Shown: positions 33,452 to 42,142 of the stretch, piece by piece
How positions within the stretch are numbered: position 1 is the first letter of the stretch
How the letters are laid out: each line of letters opens with the position of its first letter
Assembly: GCA_913009635.1 (NCBI GenBank)
Contig: CAJVXI010000004.1
Location: 1-49,969 of the forward strand
Direction: 5' to 3'
From: an uncultured bacterium
Lineage (GTDB): Bacteria > Patescibacteriota > Minisyncoccia > UBA6257 > UBA9933
Length of the DNA stretch: 49,969 bases
Notes under the pieces: generated by a model
Seen by the model: only the letters and a program-made list of their open reading frames with translations
Told to the model about the DNA's origin: nothing
Databases searched by the model: none
Translations under genes and position numbers: made by a program

Positions 33452-34492
33452 ATGATTTGGGATTATATAACAAAAGACATTGGTATAGATTTAGGTACGG
33501 CCAATTCATTGGTTTATCTTAAGGGTGAGGGGATTGTTGTCAATGAGCCGTCAATTGCCGCGGTTAATAATAAAACAGGAAAAGTTTTGGCAATTGGCGA
33601 AGAAGCAAAGAAAATGTTGGGTCGGACTCCTGCCCACATAACAGTAATTAGGCCTTTAATTAACGGCGTAATTTCTGATTTTGATATGACTCACGAAATG
33701 CTTAGGCATTTTTTTAAAAAAATAACCAGCAATAGAATCTTTAATTATTATCGTTCTGTTATTGGCATACCAAGTAATTTAACTGAAGTAGAAAGAAAAT
33801 CAGTTGAAGACGCGGTGGTAACAGCTGGAGCGGCTAAAGCGTATTTAATTGAAGAGCCGGTAGCGGCGGCTATTGGAGCTAGATTGCCGATTAATGAACC
33901 AACAGCTAATATGATTATTGATATTGGCGGTGGAACTACTGATATTGCTATTATTTCAATGGGAGGCACGGTGACGTCAAAAAGCTTAAAGATTGCCGGC
34001 GATAAGTTTAATGATGATATTATTAAATTTATTCGTGATGAATTTAAGTTGGCTATTGGCGAGCCGACTGCCGAAGAATTAAAAACTACTATTGGTTCAG
34101 CAACTCCTATTGACGAAAAATTAGAATTAACAATTCGTGGTCGCGATATGGCCACCGGACTTCCTCGGGAAATAACGGTTAAAGGCAGCCAAATAAGGTC
34201 AGCAATTAATCGTTCCGTGGGTTTAATAATTGAAGCGATAAAAGAGACAATTGAGATTGCGCCGCCGGAATTAACTGGCGATATTTTAAAAAGAGGCATT
34301 TATTTATGTGGAGGAGGCAGTTTACTGAGGGGAATTGATCAATTAATTGAGAAAGAGATTTCTGTTGCGGCAACTGTTGTTGATGACCCGTTAACTTGCG
34401 TGGTTAGGGGAACTGGTATTGCTGCTGAAAATATTTCTGAATATCATCAAATTTTTACAACTGCTTTGAAACCAATAGATATAAATATTTAA
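33452..34492 (+). CDS. mreB: rod-shape determining actin homologue MreB
   Basis: A 346-aa MreB with intact ATPase motifs: GIDLGTANSLVYLKGEG, IEEPVAAAIGARLP, IIDIGGGTTDIAIIS and YLCGGGSLLRGID. It forms membrane-bound filaments that guide lateral wall synthesis. First gene of mreB-mreC-mreD-PBP2. Compare the divergent paralogue at 24352. Confidence 0.95.
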   Translation: MIWDYITKDIGIDLGTANSLVYLKGEGIVVNEPSIAAVNNKTGKVLAIGEEAKKMLGRTPAHITVIRPLINGVISDFDMTHEMLRHFFKKITSNRIFNYYRSVIGIPSNLTEVERKSVEDAVVTAGAAKAYLIEEPVAAAIGARLPINEPTANMIIDIGGGTTDIAIISMGGTVTSKSLKIAGDKFNDDIIKFIRDEFKLAIGEPTAEELKTTIGSATPIDEKLELTIRGRDMATGLPREITVKGSQIRSAINRSVGLIIEAIKETIEIAPPELTGDILKRGIYLCGGGSLLRGIDQLIEKEISVAATVVDDPLTCVVRGTGIAAENISEYHQIFTTALKPIDINI

Positions 34493-34499
34493 AGGGCTT

Positions 34500-34631
34500 G
34501 GTATAAATTTTCAAGACGAAGTCGCAGAAAATTTATATACCAAACCTTTACCCCGTTAGATAGAGCGCTAAAGCGCTCATCTAATGGGGTGCTCAATGTT
34601 GTAATTAAATTTATTTCGTTCAGCATTGAGC
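34500..34631. repeat. composite three-hairpin element, copy B (before mreC)
   Basis: GGTATAAATTTTC / GAAAATTTATATACC (34500-34541), the linker AAACCTTTACC, CCCCGTTAGATAGAGCGCT / AGCGCTCATCTAATGGGG (34551-34589) and GCTCAATGTTG / CAGCATTGAGC (34591-34631). Same modules and order as before rpsK. Confidence 0.8.
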
Positions 34632-34659
34632 TTCATTCATAAATTTAAACAACATTGGC

Positions 34660-35355
34660 ATGCGCAAAGGCATTTTAATTGGCTTAATAGTTGCTTTAAT
34701 TTTTATCGTTTTCTTCACGGATTTTTTTATTAAAAAAGATTTTATTAATAAACCGATTGATCTTATTCGGTCTTTTTTTACTAGAATAGATATCTATCAG
34801 GAAAATTTGTTGTTAAAACAGAGAGTTGAGAGCTTAAAAGCGGAAATAGACAAGTATCAAGTATCAAGTATCAAGTATCAAGTATCTAACGAAGAATATT
34901 TGCCGGCCAAAGTTTTTTCCACTTATCCGTTTAATGTTAATAATGTACTTACTTTAAATGTTGGAAAGAGCCGTGGGATAGAAAATGGAATGAATGTGAC
35001 TGTAGGCGAAAATATTTTACTTGGTCAAATTATTGAAGTATTTGAAAATAAAAGTATTGTTCAAACAATATTTGACCCTCAGTGGCAATTGTCAATTAGG
35101 ATTGGCAAAGATCAAATTGACGGACTTTTGGTAGGCGGTATTGAGCCGAAAATCATTCTTTTTGAGAAAAATATGCCTCTACAGGTTGGCGATGTGGTTT
35201 ATTCGGCTGGTTCGGATTTTCTTTACGGTATGAAAATTGGTGAAATCGCCGATATTCAGCAAGGTAACGGAGATGTTTTTAAGGAAGCGAACTTAAAAAT
35301 ACCTTACAGTATTAATGATTTAAAAGAGGTTTATATAAGAATTTCTAATTATTAA
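34660..35355 (+). CDS. mreC: rod-shape determining protein MreC
   Basis: A 231-aa protein with an N-terminal membrane segment (ILIGLIVALIFIVFFTDFFI), a coiled coil (QENLLLKQRVESLKAEID) and the beta-barrel domain (LTLNVGKSRGIENGMNVTVG, VGDVVYSAGSDFLYGMKIG). MreC links MreB to the PBP2 elongation complex. Five tandem CAAGTAT heptamers (34853-34888) are read in frame as [12 protein letters not shown] at the coiled-coil end. Confidence 0.9.
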   Translation: MRKGILIGLIVALIFIVFFTDFFIKKDFINKPIDLIRSFFTRIDIYQENLLLKQRVESLKAEIDKYQVSSIKYQVSNEEYLPAKVFSTYPFNVNNVLTLNVGKSRGIENGMNVTVGENILLGQIIEVFENKSIVQTIFDPQWQLSIRIGKDQIDGLLVGGIEPKIILFEKNMPLQVGDVVYSAGSDFLYGMKIGEIADIQQGNGDVFKEANLKIPYSINDLKEVYIRISNY

Positions 35356-35361
35356 TAATTA

Positions 35362-35808
35362 ATGTTTAAGAAAATTTCAATTCTTTTTTTTACCGTTGTT
35401 TGTCTCACTTTTCTTCAGACAATTAATTTTGCTATTTTTAGCGTTAAGCCAAATTTGGCTTTGGTGGCGATTATTATCGTTGCTTTTTTTATTGCGAATA
35501 TTTGGGAAGTTTTTTTATTGGTGATTTTATCGGCTTTAATTTTAAAATTTAGCCCTGGATTTAGCGGAGAGATTTTAATCTTTTCTTTAATTACTTTTAC
35601 CGCAATTGTAATTAGGAAATATCTTCCCTGGCATTTAATAATAAATATACTTTTTTTAATTATTGTTGCTACTGTATTCTTTTATATTTTTTCAGCCCCA
35701 GGCTTAATTATTTCAATTATTTTCTTGAAAGAGTTGGTTTATAATATAATTATCGGATTTCTTATTTTTATAGTTTTACATCACATTATTGGAGTCCGAC
35801 TCCAATAA
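35362..35808 (+). CDS. mreD: MreD-like membrane protein
   Basis: A 148-aa protein with about five hydrophobic helices and few charged residues; the pattern FLQTINFAIFSVKPNLALVA resembles MreD. Its position between mreC and the PBP2 gene, 6 bp after mreC, is the main support. Confidence 0.75.
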   Translation: MFKKISILFFTVVCLTFLQTINFAIFSVKPNLALVAIIIVAFFIANIWEVFLLVILSALILKFSPGFSGEILIFSLITFTAIVIRKYLPWHLIINILFLIIVATVFFYIFSAPGLIISIIFLKELVYNIIIGFLIFIVLHHIIGVRLQ

Positions 35809-35841
35809 TTTATAGATTTCGGAAATTTATAATATTTAATA

Positions 35842-37728
35842 ATGAAGAAAAAAGAATTATTTTTAGAAGAAGCCGTGCTTGATGATTTAGCGCAGGATTT
35901 AGATGTGCTTGAATTACCGCTTTCTAGGAGGGCTTTTAAATTAGTTGGTTTGGCAATTATTATCGTCATCGTTATTGTCATTGTTAGGGTTTTTTACCTA
36001 GGAGTTTGGCAAGGAGATTTTTATAAGAGCCGAGCTCAAATTAATACTAATCAGATAATTCCTCTTCGAGCTGAACGTGGGATAATTTTTGACCGATTTA
36101 ATAAGCCTTTTGTCGAGAATTTACCGGTTTTTCGACTAAGTTTAATGGTTGTTGAATTGTTAAAAAGTCAGAAAGAGCGGGAGCAAACTCTAAAAATTCT
36201 TAATGATATTATTGGATTGCCTCTGGGGAAAATAGACAGTTTAATTAGGGAAGTTAATTTAGAAAAACAGAATTCTATTACTTTAGCTAAAAATTTAACA
36301 ATTGAGCAGGTAATTAAATTAAAAAATTTAAATCTTAAATCTATTAGAATTGAAGAAAATTTTGAGCGTCAATATTATAATCCAAAAATTAATGCTCATT
36401 TTCTTGGTTATACTGGGATTGTCAGTAAGAATGATTTATATAATAATCCGGAATTTTCAATAAACGATATTCTTGGAAAAGTTGGATTAGAAAGTTATTA
36501 TGACAAGGAATTACGCGGTAAAGATGGACAAAGAGCAAGTTTCCGAGACGCTAAAGGAAAAATTATTGATGAAAAACTTTTAACTGAACCGATTGCTGGG
36601 GTTAATCTTTATTTAACAATTGATGCTGAATTCCAATCATATTTTTACCAACGCTTAAAACAGGGTTTATCTGTTTTGGGCCGCTGGTCTGGTGTAGGAA
36701 TTGCTCTTAATCCTCAAAATGGAGAAATTTTGGCGTTAGTTAGTTTGCCAAGTTTTGATGCTAATAACGATTTAAGCGAGTTTCTTTCTGACCCAAATAA
36801 ACCATTTTTTAATAGAGCTATTAGCGGAGTTTATGCTCCGGGTTCAACTATTAAACCATTAGTTGCTTTGGCAGCATTAGAAGAAGATGTTATTACTCCA
36901 ACTCAGACAATTTTCTCTCCTGGATTTTTGGAAATTCCGAATCCTTATCATCCAGAACAACCAAGCCGTTTTCTTGATTGGAAAGCGCATGGTTGGGTAA
37001 ATTTATATTCAGCTATTGCTCGTTCCAGTAATGTTTATTTTTATACTATTGGCGGAGGTTTGCCAAATAATGAATTTAGGGGCATTGGTATCGAAAAATT
37101 AAAAGAATATTGGGAAAAGTTTGGTTTTGGCGAGAAAACCGGGATTGATTTACCGGGAGAAAATCAGGGTTTTTTGCCTGATCCAGAAGAAAAAGAGCAA
37201 AGAACGGGAGAGATTTGGCGAGTGGGCGATACTTATAATGTCAGTATTGGCCAAGGAGACCTTTTAGTTACACCACTTCAATTAATAAATTATATTGCTA
37301 TGATTGCCAATAATGGGAAAATTTTTCGTCCGTTTATTGTAAAAAAAGTTATTTCCGAAGACGGCGTGATTGAAAAGATTCAGCCATACGTTCTTAAAAA
37401 TTATACCGAGTTTGCTGAGCATATTAAAGAAGTTCAAAAAGGAATGATTGATGTTGTTAAAAAATCTTATGGTACTGCTAATTTTTTAAGCGATTTACCG
37501 ATAAGTGTGGCAGCTAAAACCGGTACGGCTCAAATACAAGGCAATACAAAGATTAACGCTTTATTTGTTGGATATTTGCCCGCTGAAGCTTTAATGAAAA
37601 TGGGCGCGTCATTGGATAAACAAATAGCAATTTTAGTTTTAATTGAAAATGCGCGTGAAGACAGATTAAACGTTACTCCAATAGCCAAAGATGTTTTCGA
37701 GTGGTATTATTATAATAGACTTAAATAA
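35842..37728 (+). CDS. mrdA: penicillin-binding protein 2 (elongation transpeptidase)
   Basis: A 628-aa class B PBP. One N-terminal membrane helix (about 36-52), a dimerisation domain (LRAERGIIFDRFNKPFVENL), then the transpeptidase with SxxK in YAPGSTIKPLVAL (about Ser 334), SxN in ARSSNVYFYTIGG and KTG in VAAKTGTAQI. It cross-links peptidoglycan during side-wall growth with MreBCD and RodA; rodA is not in the window. Confidence 0.93.
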   Translation: MKKKELFLEEAVLDDLAQDLDVLELPLSRRAFKLVGLAIIIVIVIVIVRVFYLGVWQGDFYKSRAQINTNQIIPLRAERGIIFDRFNKPFVENLPVFRLSLMVVELLKSQKEREQTLKILNDIIGLPLGKIDSLIREVNLEKQNSITLAKNLTIEQVIKLKNLNLKSIRIEENFERQYYNPKINAHFLGYTGIVSKNDLYNNPEFSINDILGKVGLESYYDKELRGKDGQRASFRDAKGKIIDEKLLTEPIAGVNLYLTIDAEFQSYFYQRLKQGLSVLGRWSGVGIALNPQNGEILALVSLPSFDANNDLSEFLSDPNKPFFNRAISGVYAPGSTIKPLVALAALEEDVITPTQTIFSPGFLEIPNPYHPEQPSRFLDWKAHGWVNLYSAIARSSNVYFYTIGGGLPNNEFRGIGIEKLKEYWEKFGFGEKTGIDLPGENQGFLPDPEEKEQRTGEIWRVGDTYNVSIGQGDLLVTPLQLINYIAMIANNGKIFRPFIVKKVISEDGVIEKIQPYVLKNYTEFAEHIKEVQKGMIDVVKKSYGTANFLSDLPISVAAKTGTAQIQGNTKINALFVGYLPAEALMKMGASLDKQIAILVLIENAREDRLNVTPIAKDVFEWYYYNRLK

Positions 37729-37808
37729 ATCATAAAGCATGGAACATGAAGCATAAATTATAGAGCAAGATATTTATAAAATGTTTCATGTTTCATGTTT
37801 CATATTTC
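37729..37808. repeat. 7-bp-period repeat hairpin (TTTCATG array) before galT
   Basis: Left part has CATGGAACATGAAGCATAAA units; the right part has TTTCATG-TTTCATA-TTTCATG heptamers, the inverse. The array runs into the first codons of the longest galT frame. Confidence 0.8.
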
Positions 37809-38843
37809 ATGCTTCATAATTCAGAATTAAGAAAAGACATAGTTTCCGGCGATTGGATTGTTATTTCACCACAGCGAGCTAAACGCCCGCACGATTTAAT
37901 TAGAAAACCACAGAAAAGAAAAAAAGCGCCAATAAAGGGGTGCCCCTTTGAGGATCCGCAAAAAACAACTCATGGAGAACCAATTTTGGCTTATCCAAAT
38001 AAAAAAAATTGGCAAGTTCAGATTGTGCAGAATAAATATCCAGTTTTTGTTCCTTGGAAAAACTCAAACGTTGGCGTTCATGTCTGTGCCAGCGCATTTC
38101 AAAAAGGTCCGTATTGGGTTGTAGATGGCAGAGGTTATCATGATTTGGTAATTACTAGGGACCATTATAAAAATTTTGCCCATCTTTCAAAACATCAAGC
38201 AGTAATGGTTCTTAAGATAATGCAGGATAGATATAAAATGTTTTTGAATGACTCTTGTTTGGCTTATACTTCAATTTTTCATAATTGGGGGCCTAAAGCC
38301 GGAGCCTCAATTTATCACCCTCATTATCAAATAATTACTCTCCCAGTGGTGCCGCCTGATGTTCAGCATTCGCTTAAAGGTTCAGCTCAATATTTTCAGC
38401 GTTATAAAAAATGTGTTCATTGCGTAATGATTGACTGGGAAAAGAAAAGCCGTTCCCGAATTATCTATGAGAATAAGGGAGCAATTGTTTTTATTCCTTT
38501 TGTTTCCCGTGAGCCATTTGAATTAAGAATATTTCCAAAGAAGCATTCTTCTTTTTTTGAAGATGCTACTAAAGAAAATTTGAAATGGGTAGTTGACGCA
38601 TTACAGAAAGTTTTAATTTTAATCGAAAAACGTTTAAATGATATTGATTATAATTTTTTTATTCATACATCTCCGCTTCGTAATAAAAATAAATATTATC
38701 ATTATCATTGGCATATTGAGGTTTTGCCGAAAATTAGCGTTTCTGCTGGCTTTGAATTGGGGACAGGCATTGAAATTACGGTAATTGATCCGGACGTGGC
38801 GGCTAAAATATTAAAACAATCCCAATCCACGAATTCATCCTAA
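37809..38843 (+). CDS. galT: galactose-1-phosphate uridylyltransferase family protein
   Basis: Start taken at ATG 37809 (MLHNSELRKDIVSGDWIVIS); the frame opens at 37788 in repeat DNA. The 344-aa protein has the GalT HIT-like core: SIYHPHYQIITLP (H-x-H nucleophile motif), RKDIVSGDWIVISPQRAKRP at the N-terminus, and Cys residues (GCPFEDP, KKCVHC) that could hold the structural metal. It transfers UMP between UDP-glucose and galactose 1-phosphate. No galK/galE nearby, so the sugar could differ. Confidence 0.85.
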   Translation: MLHNSELRKDIVSGDWIVISPQRAKRPHDLIRKPQKRKKAPIKGCPFEDPQKTTHGEPILAYPNKKNWQVQIVQNKYPVFVPWKNSNVGVHVCASAFQKGPYWVVDGRGYHDLVITRDHYKNFAHLSKHQAVMVLKIMQDRYKMFLNDSCLAYTSIFHNWGPKAGASIYHPHYQIITLPVVPPDVQHSLKGSAQYFQRYKKCVHCVMIDWEKKSRSRIIYENKGAIVFIPFVSREPFELRIFPKKHSSFFEDATKENLKWVVDALQKVLILIEKRLNDIDYNFFIHTSPLRNKNKYYHYHWHIEVLPKISVSAGFELGTGIEITVIDPDVAAKILKQSQSTNSS

Positions 38844-38899
38844 TCTACGAATGAATACGAATAATATTATATTCGTAGCAATTCGGATTAATTCGGATG
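38826..38899. repeat. ATCCGAAT-type palindromic repeat, copy 2
   Basis: CACGAATTCATCCTAATCTA, ACGAATGAATACGAATA ... ATTCGTAGCAATTCGGAT, the inverse orientation of 16143-16201. It starts inside the last galT codons (SQSTNSS), so it also supplies the GalT C-terminus. Confidence 0.7.
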
Positions 38900-38912
38900 T
38901 TGGATAACAAAA

Positions 38913-39371
38913 ATGAGCAGTGAATTATTAACAATTTTAATGTCAGCGTCGCCAGTTTTAGAGTTGCGCGGAGCCATTCCAACGGCTATTTTCCTTTGGG
39001 ATTTTTCAGCTTCAAAAGTTTATTTCTTAAGTGTTTTTGGAAATTTTTTGCCGATTATACCGCTTTTATTTTTTTGGAAATATATTTCAGCTCGCTTGTC
39101 TCATAGAATTTATTTTTTTAACAAGTTTTTTGCATGGCTTTTTGAGAAAACCAGAAAGCGGCACAATCATCATTTTGAAATTTGGAAGGGATTGGCATTG
39201 ATACTTTTTGTTGCCATACCTTTGCCATTTACCGGAGCATGGAGTGGAACAGTGGCAGCTTTTATTTTTGGAATTCCTATTTGGAAAGCGATTTTAATGA
39301 TAGGAACAGGTATTTTAATATCCGGTTTAATCGTTTTATTAATTTCAATAACTGGCTTATCTTTAGTATGA
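38913..39371 (+). CDS. small-multidrug-export family (COG2426) membrane protein
   Basis: A 152-aa membrane protein with SPVLELRGAIPTAIFLW and AIPLPFTGAWSGTVAAFIFGI, the two signature blocks of the Sm_multidrug_ex/COG2426 family. Four hydrophobic helices. Real substrates are unknown. It ends in TGA overlapping the tpiA start (ATGA). Confidence 0.8.
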   Translation: MSSELLTILMSASPVLELRGAIPTAIFLWDFSASKVYFLSVFGNFLPIIPLLFFWKYISARLSHRIYFFNKFFAWLFEKTRKRHNHHFEIWKGLALILFVAIPLPFTGAWSGTVAAFIFGIPIWKAILMIGTGILISGLIVLLISITGLSLV

Positions 39372-40162
39372 AAAAAATTATAATATTCAATTGGAAAATG
39401 AATCCAAGTTCGCTCAAGGAAGCAGAACGGCTTTTTACTCAGACGCAGATTTGCGCAGATAAGAGGCAGATTAACGCAGATATAATTATTGCGCCGCCGT
39501 TCGTTTATTTAGAGCCGTTGTTAAAATCCTTAAATTCTAAATCCTATATTCTAAATTTTAAATTATGCGCGCAGGATGTTTTTTGGTCCGCCAGCCGGCG
39601 GACGCCAGCTGGCGGAGGTGCTTATACAGGAGAAATTTCAGCGAAAATGTTGAAAAATCTTGGAGTGGAATATGTAATAATTGGTCATTCTGAGCGTCGA
39701 AAATATTTTGGCGAAACTGATGAAATTATAAATAAAAAAATTAAAGCCGTATTTAAAACTGGATTAAAAGTAGTGCTTTGCGTTGGAGAGAATTTAAAAA
39801 TTCGTAAAAAAGGCAAAAAAACCATAGAGATATTTATTAAAAATCAACTTCAAAAAGATTTAAAAGGTATTAAAAATTTGAAATTAAAAATTAAAAATTT
39901 GGTAGTGGCTTACGAGCCTGTTTGGGCAATTGGTGCTGGCCATTCTGATACCTCACAAGACGCATTGGAAATAATAAAATTCATTAAAAGAACCCTATAT
40001 TCTAAATTCTATATTCTAAATTCTCGTGTATTATATGGAGGTTCGGTTGATTCTAAAAATATTAAAGATTTCATACAACACAAAGAAATAGACGGTGTTT
40101 TAGTCGGCGGAGCGAGTTTAAGGAAGAATGAAATTATTCGTATATTCGCGCAAATTCGTTAA
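39368..40162 (+). CDS. tpiA: triosephosphate isomerase with repeat insertions
   Basis: Start at ATG 39368 (MKKIIIFNWKMNPSSLKEAE). The 264-aa TIM barrel has Lys in NWKMN, His in YVIIGHSERRKYF, Glu in VAYEPVWAIGAG and the phosphate loops YGGSV and DGVLVGGAS, so it should be active. Three repeat-derived segments are in frame: TQTQICADKRQINAD (CGCAGAT family), SASRRTPAGGGA (a CCGCCAGCCGGCGGACGCC palindrome at the loop before AYTGEIS), and two heptamer stretches (ATATTCTAAATTCT type) at about 39530 and 40004. Confidence 0.93.
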   Translation: MKKIIIFNWKMNPSSLKEAERLFTQTQICADKRQINADIIIAPPFVYLEPLLKSLNSKSYILNFKLCAQDVFWSASRRTPAGGGAYTGEISAKMLKNLGVEYVIIGHSERRKYFGETDEIINKKIKAVFKTGLKVVLCVGENLKIRKKGKKTIEIFIKNQLQKDLKGIKNLKLKIKNLVVAYEPVWAIGAGHSDTSQDALEIIKFIKRTLYSKFYILNSRVLYGGSVDSKNIKDFIQHKEIDGVLVGGASLRKNEIIRIFAQIR

Positions 40163-40177
40163 TTCGTGAACACTTTT

Positions 40178-41008
40178 ATGAAATTGAAAAAAAATACTAT
40201 TAGCGCTATAATTCTTTTAGTTGGTTTAGTGGTTATTATTAGTTTATCTGGTTTAAGCTTTGTTATACCTAATATAACTCAGACAGACGCAGATAAAACG
40301 CAGATAGACGCAGATAATACCAGCGAGAATCTGCGAGAATTTACATTGGAAAAGATGAATAATTTTTTTCTTACAACAAAAGATAATATAAAAATCGCTA
40401 CTAATTTATATTCAGTAGAAAATCCAATTGCTTGGGTTATTTTTGTTCATATGATGCCATCAACTAAAGAATCATGGCATGACTTGGCAATTAAATTACA
40501 GGGTTTAGGGTATGAAAGCTTGGCAGTTGATTTAAGGGGACACGGAGAATCTGATGGAGGACCTGATAGTTTTCTTAATTTTTCCAATAAAGAACATCAA
40601 AAAAGTATTATGGATTTAGAAACCGCAGTTGAATATTTAAAAATTAGGGGAGCAACTCCGGAAAAAATTAATTTTATTGGCGCTTCAATCGGAGCTAATT
40701 TATCACTTCAGTATATTAGCGAAAACAATGAATTTAAAACAGCCATCTTGCTATCGCCCGGATTAAATTATAAAGAAATTAAAACAGAATCAATGGTTAT
40801 AAAATTAAAGGACGGACAGAAAGTTTTATTTGTCAGCAGTCGTGATGATGGTCTTAATACCGAACATAATCAAAAACTTTTTGATTTAACATCAGCGGAA
40901 ATAAAAAAAGATTTGATTATTTATAAAAACGCCGGTCATGGAACAGATATGTTTGGCAAAGAGGAACCGGATCTTGAGAGCGTGATTATTCAGTTTTTGA
41001 AGTTATAA
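40178..41008 (+). CDS. alpha/beta hydrolase, secreted or membrane-anchored
   Basis: ATG 40178 is preferred over the in-frame GTG at 40166. The 276-aa protein has an N-terminal hydrophobic segment (TISAIILLVGLVVIISLSG), then a CGCAGAT-family repeat read as TQTDADKTQIDADN, then the hydrolase: HMMPSTKESW, DLRGHGESDG, nucleophile elbow FIGASIGANLS, Asp in SSRDDGLN and His in NAGHGTDMFG. Lysophospholipase/esterase-like; substrate unknown. Confidence 0.8.
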   Translation: MKLKKNTISAIILLVGLVVIISLSGLSFVIPNITQTDADKTQIDADNTSENLREFTLEKMNNFFLTTKDNIKIATNLYSVENPIAWVIFVHMMPSTKESWHDLAIKLQGLGYESLAVDLRGHGESDGGPDSFLNFSNKEHQKSIMDLETAVEYLKIRGATPEKINFIGASIGANLSLQYISENNEFKTAILLSPGLNYKEIKTESMVIKLKDGQKVLFVSSRDDGLNTEHNQKLFDLTSAEIKKDLIIYKNAGHGTDMFGKEEPDLESVIIQFLKL

Positions 41009-41269
41009 AAAATTTTCGTATGATTCGCATCGCGCCTGACTTCGCCTTCGACGACCTGCCCGCTTCGCGTTGCGAAGCAAGACGGGCGGGAGTCGATGGC
41101 GGGCGGGTAATTAGTTCGTATTTTTAGCATTATGTCTAAGCGGCTTGAGTATAATGCGAACCTAACTGCCCGCCATTGTCTTTATTTTTAATTTTACTCT
41201 GGATGCAGTTTTTTAATGAATTAATGTTTTTGATTATCAATCAAGGAATAGGCGTTGGCAGGCGGGTGA
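41009..41269. repeat. GC-rich palindromic repeats between the hydrolase and GtrA genes
   Basis: 41025-41108 is markedly GC-rich: CCCGCTTCGCGTTGCGAAGC and the inverse-type GACGGGCGGGAGTCGATGGC. CCCGCC units recur near 41167 and 41259. Similar GCCCGCTAAAGCTTCAGCGG motifs lie at 47117. No gene seen. Confidence 0.6.
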
Positions 41270-41305
41270 ATGTATGCGAATTATGCGAACAAGAAAAATA
41301 CAATA

Positions 41306-41944
41306 ATGACACAAAATCAAATTATTATAAAAAAATCCGATATCATTAATGCTTTAATTATCGGTGAAGCTGCAGCTTGGTTAATGTGGCTAATTGGCAA
41401 AAATCTTATTTCAGAAAATTCAATAATTGTTAGTTTAGACGCCTATTTGAATTATTTGCCAATAGTTTTCCCATTGCTTTGTGTGGCTGGTTTATATGGC
41501 GCTTTTTTAATAAGCAGGTTTATTCCAATAATTCACCAAATAGGGAAGTTCGTTTTGGTTGGCGGATTGAATTTTTTAATTGACATGGGCGTCTTGAATT
41601 TCTTGGTTTTTTATACTGGAATCTCAGCTGGTTTGGAGCAATCATTTTTTAAGGGAATAGCTTTTTTAGTTGCAGTTATTAATAGTTATTTTTGGAACAA
41701 ATTTTGGACTTTTAAGAGAAAAACCAAAGAAAAAGTTGGAAAAGAATTTTTTCAGTTTATCGTAGTTAGTTTTATTGGTTTATTTATTAATCTTGGCATT
41801 GATTATATACTGGTAAATCAAATAACGCCTTTAGCTGATTTACCTCTAAGAACGTGGGCTCAGTTTAGCGCTATGTTAGCGGCTATTGCAGCGCTTTTTT
41901 GGAATTTTATTGGCTATAAATTTATTGTTTTTGATAAAAAATAG
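41306..41944 (+). CDS. GtrA-like membrane protein
   Basis: Start taken at ATG 41306 (MTQNQIIIKKSD). The 212-aa protein: an N-terminal pair of helices, then the four-helix GtrA domain (GKFVLVGGLNFLIDMGVLNF, INSYFWNKFWTFKRK, FIGLFINLGIDYIL, AALFWNFIGYKFIVF). GtrA proteins help move lipid-linked sugars across the membrane, which fits with the GT39 transferase at the other end of the window. Confidence 0.85.
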   Translation: MTQNQIIIKKSDIINALIIGEAAAWLMWLIGKNLISENSIIVSLDAYLNYLPIVFPLLCVAGLYGAFLISRFIPIIHQIGKFVLVGGLNFLIDMGVLNFLVFYTGISAGLEQSFFKGIAFLVAVINSYFWNKFWTFKRKTKEKVGKEFFQFIVVSFIGLFINLGIDYILVNQITPLADLPLRTWAQFSAMLAAIAALFWNFIGYKFIVFDKK

Positions 41945-41993
41945 GATTGGGGTTGACTCTCCACACAAAAATACAAAATTTATGTGGGGGGGG

Positions 41994-42022
41994 TTGACAT
42001 TTTTATATTAATGATTTATACT
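41994..42022 (+). promoter_or_regulatory. strong sigma70-type promoter of an orphan small RNA
   Basis: TTGACA (41994-41999), 17-bp spacer, TATACT (42017-42022). Confidence 0.8.
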
Positions 42023-42028
42023 TCTAAT

Positions 42029-42127
42029 AATAGATGAGTATCGAGTAATCCTTGGCGATGATATCGACTGGGGATTGCCCACAATTCGTTTGGCCGAGCA
42101 CTCAATTCGTTGAGTGTTCGGTTTTTG
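42029..42127 (+). ncRNA. orphan small RNA, about 100 nt
   Basis: A near-consensus promoter is followed by about 100 nt and an excellent terminator: CCGAGCACTCAA / TTGAGTGTTCGG with a TTCG tetraloop (42094-42121) and TTTTTG. The body folds into a stem GTAATCC / GGATTGC enclosing CGAT-GAT-ATCG. No Shine-Dalgarno-led frame fits, so a non-coding RNA is the best reading. It matches no class I know by eye (not 6S, tmRNA, SRP or RNase P). Confidence 0.7.
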
Positions 42128-42142
42128 TTTTATTGGCTTTGT

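Noticed and set aside
33748-34299. minus-strand 183-aa ORF
   Set aside because: It is the shadow of mreB, with no family resemblance.
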